From NCBI GenBank assembly GCA_937871635.1, contig CALMNS010000172.1:1-6021 (forward strand): a stretch of DNA of 6,021 bases, given 5' to 3'. Each line of letters opens with the position of its first letter. Position 1 is the first letter of the stretch. A model generated the notes under the pieces. That model searched no databases and was not told the origin of the DNA. It saw only the letters and a list, made by a program, of their open reading frames with translations. Below are positions 1-5,454 of this stretch, in pieces. Origin of the DNA: an uncultured Solirubrobacter sp. Its GTDB lineage: Bacteria > Actinomycetota > Thermoleophilia > Solirubrobacterales > Solirubrobacteraceae. A program made the position numbers and the translations under genes.

Positions 1-746
1 CCCGCCGCCTGCGCGGCCGGCGCCTGCGCGGCCGGCGCCTCCGCGGTCACGGTGACCCGCTGGCGGACCTGCTTCCCCGCCTCGAGCCGGCGCGGGATCC
101 CGAGGCGCAGCGGCGTCGAGTAGCTCTTCAACGACCCGTCCGTCCAGTTGCGCTGGTCCTCGGTCTCGAACGCGTCGCCCGCGAAGGCGAAGCGCACCCA
201 GCGCCCGGCCGCGTACTCGATCGCGAGCGCGTCGACGGGCTCGAAGATCCCCCGCAGCGTGCCGTCGACCTCGCGCTGCGGTTCGATCAGCTCGGGGAGC
301 ACGCCCGCGACGGGGCCGTACGGGCCGCTCCCCTCGTAGCGGCGCCCCGCCGACGCCTGGCCCGGGTGCAGGACGCACAGGCCGATGCGGTTGTGCAGGA
401 AGGCGGCGCCCGCCTCGCCGTCCATCGCATAGGCGATCGTCCCGTCCGCGGCGCCCGTGATCTCGCCCCGCCAGGTGAAGTCGATGCCGCCCGCGTCCGC
501 GTGGCGGCAGGTGAAGGCGACCCGGAAGCCGTCCCCGTCCGTCTCGACCCGGCGGTCGCCGACCTCGCCGGGGACCGTGCCCCAGTCCGGGTCGCGGACG
601 GCGACGTAGATCCGGCGGACGACCTCGACGCCGCCGACCCGCACGTCGCGCAGGTCGACCCCGTCGAGGCGGGCCGTCACCGGGCCCGCGCTCAGCCGCG
701 CGCCGGCTCCGCCGTCCACAGCGTCTTCATCGCGGTCAGGGACCAT
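1..746 (-). CDS. D-apionate lactonase-like protein, N-terminal part (runs off left edge)
   Basis: ApnL proteins hydrolyse D-apionolactone to D-apionate in bacterial catabolism of the plant sugar D-apiose. About 248 codons are visible on the minus strand without a stop. Recognisable stretches are VRVGGVEVVRRIYVAVRDPD (35-54) followed by WGTVPGEV, then IDFTWRGEITG (88-98), AYAMDGEAG (105-113), FLHNRIGLCVLHPG (116-129) and ETEDQRNWTDGSLKSYSTPL (194-213). I recall these as typical of the ApnL N-terminal domain. The catalytic C-terminal domain should lie beyond the edge; the visible end, rich in Ala, Pro and Gln (235-248), looks like an interdomain linker. The start is uncertain. ATG at 746 gives the longest frame, GTG at 719 or GTG at 680 are possible, and none has a good Shine-Dalgarno. 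ATG 746 overlaps the end of the SDR remnant by 11 nt, which hints at former translational coupling. The coding region is certain; the lactonase name rests on remembered motifs. Confidence 0.72.
   Translation of the reverse strand, partial: MVPDRDEDAVDGGAGARLSAGPVTARLDGVDLRDVRVGGVEVVRRIYVAVRDPDWGTVPGEVGDRRVETDGDGFRVAFTCRHADAGGIDFTWRGEITGAADGTIAYAMDGEAGAAFLHNRIGLCVLHPGQASAGRRYEGSGPYGPVAGVLPELIEPQREVDGTLRGIFEPVDALAIEYAAGRWVRFAFAGDAFETEDQRNWTDGSLKSYSTPLRLGIPRRLEAGKQVRQRVTVTAEAPAAQAPAAQAA
8..37 (-). repeat. Two tandem 15-bp repeats encoding an Ala/Pro/Gln linker
   Basis: CCTGCGCGGCCGGCG occurs twice in direct succession (8-22 and 23-37). On the minus strand it encodes two copies of the pentapeptide APAAQ (about residues 237-246) in the lactonase-like protein. 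The repeat is in frame and a multiple of three, so copy-number change would only alter linker length. It sits where a flexible join between two domains is expected. Confidence 0.75.
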
Positions 747-935
747 CGGCGGAGCCCGCGAACGCGGGGACGGGCGGCCGGTCGAGCATCCGGCGCGCGG
801 GCCGCTGGCAGAGGAGGAACAGGGAACGCAGGTTCACGGCGACGAGATCGTCCCACTCCTCCCGGGTGACCTCCAGCATCGGCTCGGGAAGCTGGGCGGT
901 CCCCGCGGTGGACCAGCACGTCGAGCCGCCGGCAG
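736..935 (-). pseudogene. Short-chain dehydrogenase/reductase fragment, frameshifted and truncated at both ends
   Basis: Classical SDRs are NAD(P)-dependent oxidoreductases of about 250 residues. Here only a central piece of about 60 residues survives. One minus-strand frame reads RRLDVLV (about 931-911), the beta-4 segment that normally runs into NNAG. The next frame picks up at TAGTAQLPEPMLEVTREEWD and DLVAVNLRSLFLLCQRPARRML (down to about 780), the usual region after NNAG with its D-x-x-x-AVNL helix. The two pieces are joined by a net +1 or -2 shift near 908-911. The N-terminal nucleotide-binding GxxxGxG motif and the catalytic Ser and YxxxK are absent, because the frame drifts into unrelated residues and stops at 736. 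The fragment lies directly upstream of the lactonase-like gene on the same strand, so it may once have been part of that operon. A sequencing error could explain the frameshift, but not the missing ends. Confidence 0.7.
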
Positions 936-1081
936 CGCGCCGGGCCCGAGTCCGCGAAGGCCCAAAATCCCCAGCCCCGTGGGTCACCGAGCGCCCGGGC
1001 GCCGCCTTGCGCTGGTCCGGTGCGGCAGAATCCCGTCATCACCTCGCGACATGACGCCTCTTGAAAGGTGCTGACCTCCCT
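936..1081 (+). other. Leader region of pckG; no gene or clear promoter seen
   Basis: Together with the SDR fragment this makes about 335 bases (747-1081) without an intact gene. I see no tRNA, terminator or riboswitch-like fold. A weak -10-like CAGAAT occurs at 1026-1031, but no -35 box stands at a normal distance (TTGCGC at 1007 leaves only 13 nt). A pckG promoter must lie somewhere here, because the gene on the left is on the opposite strand. Confidence 0.35.
1063..1068 (+). promoter_or_regulatory. Probable Shine-Dalgarno of pckG (GAAAGG)
   Basis: GAAAGG lies 13 nt before the GTG at 1082, a somewhat long spacing. A short AGGT/ACCT pairing (1066-1069 with 1074-1077) could shorten the effective distance. 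This site favours GTG 1082 over the in-frame TTG at 1061, which has no Shine-Dalgarno upstream and would itself overlap this motif. Confidence 0.4.
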
Positions 1082-2896
1082 GTGATCGACGATCCTCCCG
1101 CTTCGCTGACCACCCATCCGAAGCTCCTCAGCTGGGTCGAGGAGTTCGCCGCGCTGGCCGAGCCCGCGGCGGTGCACTGGTGCGACGGGTCCGCCGAGGA
1201 GTACGACGAGCTATGCCGGACCCTGGTCGAGGCGGGGACCTTCGAGCGCCTCTCGGACGCCAAGCGCCCGAACTCCTACCTGGCGCTCTCCGATCCCGGC
1301 GACGTCGCCCGGGTCGAGGACCGCACCTACATCTGCTCCGAGCGGGAGATCGACGCGGGCCCCACGAACAACTGGACCGAGCCCGACCGGATGCGCGAGA
1401 CCCTCACCGGCCTGTTCAAGGGGACGATGCGGGGCCGCACCCTCTATGTGGTGCCGTTCTCCATGGGGCCGCTCGGCTCGCCGATCGCCCACATCGGCGT
1501 CCAGCTGACCGACTCCGCCTACGTCGCGGTCTCCATGCGGATCATGACCCGGATGGGCAAGGGCGCGCTCGACGTCCTCGGCGAGGACGGGGAGTTCGTG
1601 CCCTGCCTGCACTCCGTCGGGATGCCGCTCGGAGAGGATGTCGCCCACTCAGACGACGTCCCGTGGCCGTGCAACAACGACACGAAGTACATCGTCCACT
1701 TCCCCGAGACCCGCGAGATCTGGTCCTACGGATCGGGCTACGGCGGCAACGCCCTGCTCGGCAAGAAGTGCTTCGCGCTGCGCATCGCCTCGGTCATGGC
1801 CCGCGACGAGGGCTGGCTGGCCGAGCACATGCTCATCCTCAAGCTCACCTCCCCGGAGGGGGCGGTGAAGTACATCACCGGGGCGTTCCCGTCGGCCACC
1901 GGGAAGACCAACCTGGCCATGCTCGTCCCGGCCCTGCCCGACTGGAAGGTCGAGACGGTGGGCGACGACATCGCCTGGATGAAGTTCGGCGACGACGGCA
2001 GGCTCTACGCCGTCAACCCCGAGGCGGGCTTCTTCGGAGTGGCGCCGGGCACCGGGGAGCAGACGAACCCGAACGCGATGGCGACCATCCGCGAGAACTC
2101 GATCTTCACCAACTGCGCCCGCACGGACGACGGCGACGTCTGGTGGGAGGGCATGTCGGAGGCGCCCGCCCACGCGATCGACTGGCTCGGCCAGGACTGG
2201 ACGCCCGCGGGCGCCGAGAACCCGGCGGCGCACCCGAACGCCCGCTTCACGACGCCCGCCGCGCATTGCCCGTCCATCGCGCCCAACTGGGAGGACCCGG
2301 CCGGCGTGCCGATCGACGCCTTCCTGTTCGGCGGCCGCCGGGCGAGCGTGATCCCGCTCGTGACCGAGGCGTTCGACTGGGAGCACGGCGTCTTCCTCGC
2401 GGCGACGATGGCCTCCGAGAAGACCGCCGCGGCGGCCGGCACGGTCGGCGAGCTGCGCTTCGACCCCTTCGCCCAGCTGCCCTTCGCCGGCTACAACATG
2501 GGCGACTACATCGGCCACTGGCTCAAGACGGGCCGGCGCGAAGGCGCGCAGCTGCCGCGCATCTTCTACGTCAACTGGTTCCGCAAGGACGACCGGGGAT
2601 CGTTCATCTGGCCCGGGTTCGGCGAGAACGCGCGCGTGCTCGAGTGGGTCTTCCGCCGCTGCGAGGGCACCGCGGAGGCGACGGACACGCCGGTGGGCCG
2701 GCTTCCGCGGCCCGACGCGCTCAACACGGACGGCCTCGACCTCTCGGCGGAGGACCTCGAGACGCTGCTCACCGTCGACTCCGACGCCCTGCGCGCGCAG
2801 CTGCCGCAGCTCGAGGAGTTCCTCGACTCGCTGGGGGAGCGGCTGCCGGACGAGATGCGCCGGCAGCTCCGGGCGCTCGAGGAGCGGCTGAACTAG
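1082..2896 (+). CDS. pckG: Phosphoenolpyruvate carboxykinase (GTP)
   Basis: This cytosolic enzyme converts oxaloacetate and GTP to phosphoenolpyruvate, GDP and CO2, the entry step of gluconeogenesis from TCA intermediates. The 604 residues from GTG 1082 fit the family length of about 600. Using rat cytosolic numbering from memory, Mn ligands K244, H264 and D311 match K229, H249 and D296 here at a constant offset of 15. The kinase-2 motif is GDDIAWM (294-300). The guanine-binding Phe trio 517/525/530 and Asn 533 match F500, F508, F513 and N516 in NWFRKDDRGSFIWPGFGEN, so the enzyme is GTP- and not ATP-type. Further family signatures are FSMGPLGSPIAHIGVQLTDS and FAGYNMGDYIGHWL. The oddity is the P-loop FPSATGKT (269-276): residue 273 is Thr, where the family normally has a reactive Cys (rat C288). 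TTG 1061 would add seven residues and is the alternative start. The gene is probably monocistronic, with a shared terminator at 3072-3102. Confidence 0.97.
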   Translation: MIDDPPASLTTHPKLLSWVEEFAALAEPAAVHWCDGSAEEYDELCRTLVEAGTFERLSDAKRPNSYLALSDPGDVARVEDRTYICSEREIDAGPTNNWTEPDRMRETLTGLFKGTMRGRTLYVVPFSMGPLGSPIAHIGVQLTDSAYVAVSMRIMTRMGKGALDVLGEDGEFVPCLHSVGMPLGEDVAHSDDVPWPCNNDTKYIVHFPETREIWSYGSGYGGNALLGKKCFALRIASVMARDEGWLAEHMLILKLTSPEGAVKYITGAFPSATGKTNLAMLVPALPDWKVETVGDDIAWMKFGDDGRLYAVNPEAGFFGVAPGTGEQTNPNAMATIRENSIFTNCARTDDGDVWWEGMSEAPAHAIDWLGQDWTPAGAENPAAHPNARFTTPAAHCPSIAPNWEDPAGVPIDAFLFGGRRASVIPLVTEAFDWEHGVFLAATMASEKTAAAAGTVGELRFDPFAQLPFAGYNMGDYIGHWLKTGRREGAQLPRIFYVNWFRKDDRGSFIWPGFGENARVLEWVFRRCEGTAEATDTPVGRLPRPDALNTDGLDLSAEDLETLLTVDSDALRAQLPQLEEFLDSLGERLPDEMRRQLRALEERLN

Positions 2897-3060
2897 TGGC
2901 CGTCCCCGCAATTACGGTGCGTCTCCGGCGGCGTCCGGACGCGCCTGACGGCCGCCGCTGCCCGTCCCCGTAACCCCGCTACGCAGCCGGGCAGCGGCGA
3001 CCGCCAGCCACGCCCGGCCATCCGCCGGAGCCGGACCGTACTTCCGGGGACGACCACTAG
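2893..3060. repeat. 168-bp imperfect palindrome (long inverted repeat) overlapping the pckG stop codon
   Basis: The left arm 2893-2964 and the right arm 2988-3060 are inverted copies of each other, separated by a 23-nt loop (2965-2987). I aligned them by hand: 60 of 72 paired positions are identical, with a single one-base gap. The inner 12 bp (2953-2964 with 2988-2999) and the outer 7 bp are perfect. Both ends are CTAG, and the left CTAG contains the TAG stop of pckG. The six transition differences all become G-U pairs in a minus-strand RNA, giving 66 of 72 paired there against 60 of 72 in a plus-strand RNA. The element fills most of the space between two convergent genes. It could be a fold-back or MITE-like element, or a structured RNA or 3' end. 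No open frame or transposase is associated with it. Confidence 0.85.
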
Positions 3061-3071
3061 CCGCACAACGG

Positions 3072-3102
3072 CGGAGGGCCCGCTCGCCGAGCGGGCCCTC
3101 CG
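3072..3102. terminator. Bidirectional hairpin terminator between convergent genes
   Basis: GGAGGGCCCGCTC (3073-3085) pairs perfectly with GAGCGGGCCCTCC (3089-3101) around a three-base GCC loop, and a flanking C-G pair makes 14 bp in all. It stands between the pckG stop (2896) and the stop of the minus-strand gene (3129), so it can serve both. Neither side has a U-tract, which is common for terminators in high-GC actinobacteria. It is separate from the larger palindrome at 2893-3060. Confidence 0.8.
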
Positions 3103-3128
3103 GTCGTCCTGCGCAGTGGAGCGGGTGG

Positions 3129-4040
3129 CTACTCCGTGATGATCACGTAGAAGCGCTGGCGGGTCTCCGCGGTCGTGGGCGCGAAGGTGACCGCGCCTCC
3201 GCCGGCCGGAGCCGTCGGGGTCCGCGGGGCCACCACCAGGTGGTTGGCGTTGTTCGTGCCCTCCGGCGCGCACACCGTCGCGGCCGTCGCGCAGCGGGAG
3301 GTCGAGACGCTGCCCCCGAAGTTCGGGTCCGCACCGGGGGCCCCGTCGCGGTTGATCTGGTTCTGGGCAGCGACCGTCACGCTGATGCCCTTGCCGACGA
3401 GCGAGGTCCCGGCGTTGATGTAGACGTTCGGGTTCGCGCCGGCGAAGGCGGAGGTCACCGAGAAGCCGCCCGACTGCTCCTCGATCGCGCCGGCCTCGTT
3501 GATCAGCGCCCAGCGGGTGACGAGCTGGCTCGAGCCCAGGCCGTCGACGGTGTCGGCGTCCAGGTTCGTCCGGTTGCGCGCCGCGCCCACGATCTGGTCG
3601 GCGCTCAGGGAGTCGACGCGGTCGGCGTTGAGGCCGTCGGCGACGCCCGTGGCGTTCGTGGTGAAGGGCTTCTTGGCGTCGCCGCCGACGCCCGCGGTGA
3701 TCGACCCGATGACGGCCCCGGCGCGGGCACTGAACTCGAACGCCTTGCCCGTGCTCAGGTTGTTGGACCGGATGCAGGGCTTCGTGTTGGCCGCCCCGGT
3801 GGAGCGGCAGCCGTAGATGGCGCCGCCGCCCGTGCGCGACAGGTTCGACTGGCGCGTGGAGTAGCCGCCGGTCGGCGCGGCGGTGCCGGCGACGTTGGAG
3901 ATGATCGAGGTCTCCCTCGTGGTGGTGCCGTTGCGCGTGCCTTCGCGCAGTGGATCGCCGGTTCGCGCGACGGCGAACGAGGAGAAGCCGAGGACCAGGA
4001 TGACGCTGGCCATCAAGACCGAGCGCGTGCGGTGGAACAT
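3129..4040 (-). CDS. Secreted protein of unknown function with ADxVDxL repeats
   Basis: The function is not recognised. The 303-residue product begins with a clear signal peptide: basic MFHRTR, a hydrophobic stretch at 7-22, and a likely cleavage after AVA (residue 25). No lipobox, LPxTG anchor or later membrane helix is visible, so it is probably released or loosely surface-bound. The mature chain is rich in Gly, Ala, Thr, Asn and Ser. It has two imperfect copies of a short motif, LNADRVDSLSADQ (137-149) and LDADTVDGLGSSQ (160-172); this kind of motif recurs in bacterial surface and phage fibre proteins. Next come RWALINEAGAIEEQSGGFSV (176-195) and NVYINAG (205-211), which I recall from actinobacterial secreted hypothetical proteins. 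Cys pairs at 78/89 and 250/257 could form two small disulphide loops. ATG 4040 is chosen because a Shine-Dalgarno precedes it and the signal peptide starts there; ATG 4091 would add a basic 17-residue leader. It is a single gene, convergent with pckG and divergent from the glutamate dehydrogenase gene. Confidence 0.88.
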   Translation of the reverse strand: MFHRTRSVLMASVILVLGFSSFAVARTGDPLREGTRNGTTTRETSIISNVAGTAAPTGGYSTRQSNLSRTGGGAIYGCRSTGAANTKPCIRSNNLSTGKAFEFSARAGAVIGSITAGVGGDAKKPFTTNATGVADGLNADRVDSLSADQIVGAARNRTNLDADTVDGLGSSQLVTRWALINEAGAIEEQSGGFSVTSAFAGANPNVYINAGTSLVGKGISVTVAAQNQINRDGAPGADPNFGGSVSTSRCATAATVCAPEGTNNANHLVVAPRTPTAPAGGGAVTFAPTTAETRQRFYVIITE

Positions 4041-4047
4041 CGAGGAG

Positions 4048-4063
4048 CCCCCTTTCGAAGGGG
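4048..4063 (-). promoter_or_regulatory. Shine-Dalgarno within a small hairpin upstream of the secreted-protein gene
   Basis: On the minus strand AAAGGGGG (4055-4048) stands 7 nt before ATG 4040 and decides that start. The same purine run can pair with CCCCTT just upstream: AAGGGG (4054-4049) with CCCCTT (4063-4058), a 6-bp stem with a three-base loop. Folding would hide the ribosome binding site. The pairing is directly visible; a regulatory role is inference. Confidence 0.6.
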
Positions 4064-4100
4064 ATCGGTGGTGGTGGGACAGGAATCGCATTCGGGGCGC

Positions 4101-4142
4101 GATCGGTTCGATCCTGCCTCCGGGAAGGTTCGTAGCCGAACC
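4101..4142 (+). promoter_or_regulatory. Pair of short inverted repeats in the divergent intergenic region
   Basis: GATCG-GTT-CGATC (4101-4113) and GGTTCG-TAGC-CGAACC (4127-4142) lie in the 119-bp gap between the divergent secreted-protein and glutamate dehydrogenase genes. GGTTCG occurs at 4105-4110 and again at 4127-4132, 22 nt apart or about two helical turns. They could be an operator for a dimeric regulator or a hairpin in the leader of the dehydrogenase mRNA. No convincing -35/-10 pair was found around them. Confidence 0.35.
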
Positions 4143-4159
4143 GGTAGAAGTCCCGGGGG

Positions 4160-5443
4160 ATGGCGACGGGTCACGAGTGGCGCTCAGAGCTCTACCAGGA
4201 CGCGAGCGCGCAGTTCGCCCGCTGCGCCGACGTGCTCGGCCTCCCCGACGACCTGCGGACCCGCCTGCTCGAGCCGCGCCGGGCGCTGACCGTCAACTTC
4301 CCCGTCCGCCGCGACGACGGCCGGGTGGAGAACTTCACGGGCTACCGCGTCCAGCACACGCTGACCATGGGGCCGACCAAGGGCGGCTTCCGCTACGCGC
4401 CGGGGGTCTCGCTCGGGGAGTGCTCGGCCCTGGCCATGTGGATGACCTGGAAGTGCGCGCTCCTCGAGCTCCCCTACGGCGGCGCCAAGGGCGGGGTGCG
4501 CTGCCAGCCGCGCGAGCTCTCCGTCGGCGAGCTCGAGCGCATCACCCGCCGCTACGCCGCCGAGCTCATCCCCGTCATCGGGCCCGACCGCGACATCCCC
4601 GCGCCCGACATGGGCACGGGCGAGCGCGAGATGGCCTGGTTCTACGACACCTACTCCCAGTCGGTCGGGCACTCGGTGCCGGAGATCGTCACGGGCAAGC
4701 CGCCCGTCCTGGGCGGGACCGCCGAGCGCCGTCCGGCCACCGGCCTGGGCGTCGTCTACGTGATCGAGGGGATGATGGAGCGCCTGGACACCACGCTGCG
4801 CGACCAGCGCGTCGTCGTGCAGGGCTTCGGCAACGTCGGCGAGGTCATCGCCTCCGAGCTCTTCGCGATCGGCGCCACCGTGGTCGGGCTCTCGGACGCC
4901 ACGGGCGGGATCGCGGGCCCGGACGGCATCGACGTCGAGGCGGCGGGGGCGTGGGTCGCCGAGCACGGCGGGCTGGCGGGCTTCGCCGACGCCCAAGGCG
5001 CCGGCGGCGGGCTGCGCGAGATCGACCGCTCCGCGGTCCTCGAGCTCGGCTGCGACCTTCTCATCCCGGCGGCGCTCGAGCGCCAGATCACCGTCGAGAA
5101 CGCCCCGCGGCTCGACTGCCGGATGGTCGTCGAGGCCGCCAACGGCCCGACCACGCCGGAGGCCGACCGGATCCTCGCCGGCCGCGGGATCCAGGTGGTC
5201 CCCGACGTCCTGGCCAACGCGGGCGGGGTCTGCGTCTCCTACTTCGAGTGGGTTCAGGACCAGCAGAAGTACTCCTGGGACGCCATCGAGATCCAGGAGC
5301 GGCTGCGCCGCCAGATGCGCTCGGCGCTGGCCAAGGTGTGGGACGCGGCGGGCGAGCGCGACATCGACTGGCGCACCGCGGCGCTGACGGTGGCGGTGCG
5401 GCGCGTCGCCGAGGCGGCGCGCCTGCGCGCCATCTACCCTTAG
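4160..5443 (+). CDS. Glutamate dehydrogenase, hexameric (Glu/Leu/Phe/Val dehydrogenase family)
   Basis: This cytosolic enzyme oxidatively deaminates L-glutamate to 2-oxoglutarate and ammonium, or runs the reverse amination. The 427 residues fit the small hexameric class. With Clostridium symbiosum numbering from memory, K89, K113, catalytic K125 and catalytic D165 match K74 (GPTKGG), K98 (WKCALLELPYGGAKGG), K110 and D150 (PAPDMGTG) at a constant offset of 15. The Rossmann dinucleotide motif is QGFGNVGEV (221-229). ANAGGVCVSYFEWVQ (352-366) and the C-terminal RTAALTVAVRRVAEAARLRA are also typical of the family. The Cys at 358 stands where Thr is usual in my recollection. NAD or NADP preference cannot be read safely. 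ATG 4160 fits the family's N-terminus; the upstream sequence has AGAAG 9 nt away and a G-run next to the ATG, so the Shine-Dalgarno is weak. A ureohydrolase-like gene follows after 11 nt, so the two are probably cotranscribed. Confidence 0.95.
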   Translation: MATGHEWRSELYQDASAQFARCADVLGLPDDLRTRLLEPRRALTVNFPVRRDDGRVENFTGYRVQHTLTMGPTKGGFRYAPGVSLGECSALAMWMTWKCALLELPYGGAKGGVRCQPRELSVGELERITRRYAAELIPVIGPDRDIPAPDMGTGEREMAWFYDTYSQSVGHSVPEIVTGKPPVLGGTAERRPATGLGVVYVIEGMMERLDTTLRDQRVVVQGFGNVGEVIASELFAIGATVVGLSDATGGIAGPDGIDVEAAGAWVAEHGGLAGFADAQGAGGGLREIDRSAVLELGCDLLIPAALERQITVENAPRLDCRMVVEAANGPTTPEADRILAGRGIQVVPDVLANAGGVCVSYFEWVQDQQKYSWDAIEIQERLRRQMRSALAKVWDAAGERDIDWRTAALTVAVRRVAEAARLRAIYP

Positions 5444-5446
5444 GAG
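5442..5446 (+). promoter_or_regulatory. Shine-Dalgarno AGGAG of the ureohydrolase-like gene
   Basis: AGGAG overlaps the last two bases of the glutamate dehydrogenase stop codon and stands 8 nt before GTG 5455. This supports the GTG start and translational coupling of the two genes. Confidence 0.65.
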
Positions 5447-5454
5447 CCTGGGCC

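Noticed and set aside
366..869. A plus-strand open frame of 167 codons
   Set aside because: It is antisense to the lactonase-like gene and the SDR fragment, both of which show family motifs on the minus strand.
1007..1031. Possible pckG promoter TTGCGC ... CAGAAT
   Set aside because: The 13-nt spacing is too short for a normal sigma-70-type promoter and the boxes match poorly.
1051..1074. Seven-codon leader ORF (ATG 1051 to TGA 1074) ending just before the pckG start
   Set aside because: It has no Shine-Dalgarno, no regulatory codon run and no attenuator hairpin; short ORFs like this occur by chance.
1649..2911. A 420-codon open frame on the minus strand opposite pckG
   Set aside because: It is an antisense shadow. 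The composition is Arg/Val/Glu/Gly-rich without family motifs, and the plus strand is unmistakably PEP carboxykinase.
2931..2942. Perfect 12-bp palindrome GCGTCCGGACGC as an operator
   Set aside because: It lies inside the left arm of the large inverted repeat, and such short GC palindromes are expected by chance at this base composition.
1180..2973. A 597-codon plus-strand frame inside pckG
   Set aside because: It is an out-of-frame shadow rich in Arg and Ala with no recognisable domain.
4041..4091. Upstream ATG at 4091 as start of the secreted protein
   Set aside because: It would place a His/Arg-rich 17-residue leader encoded over the Shine-Dalgarno before the signal peptide; ATG 4040 fits both signals better.
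3240..4289. A 349-codon plus-strand frame opposite the secreted-protein gene
   Set aside because: The opposing minus-strand frame has a signal peptide, a Shine-Dalgarno and recognisable motifs; this one has none and would run into the glutamate dehydrogenase gene.
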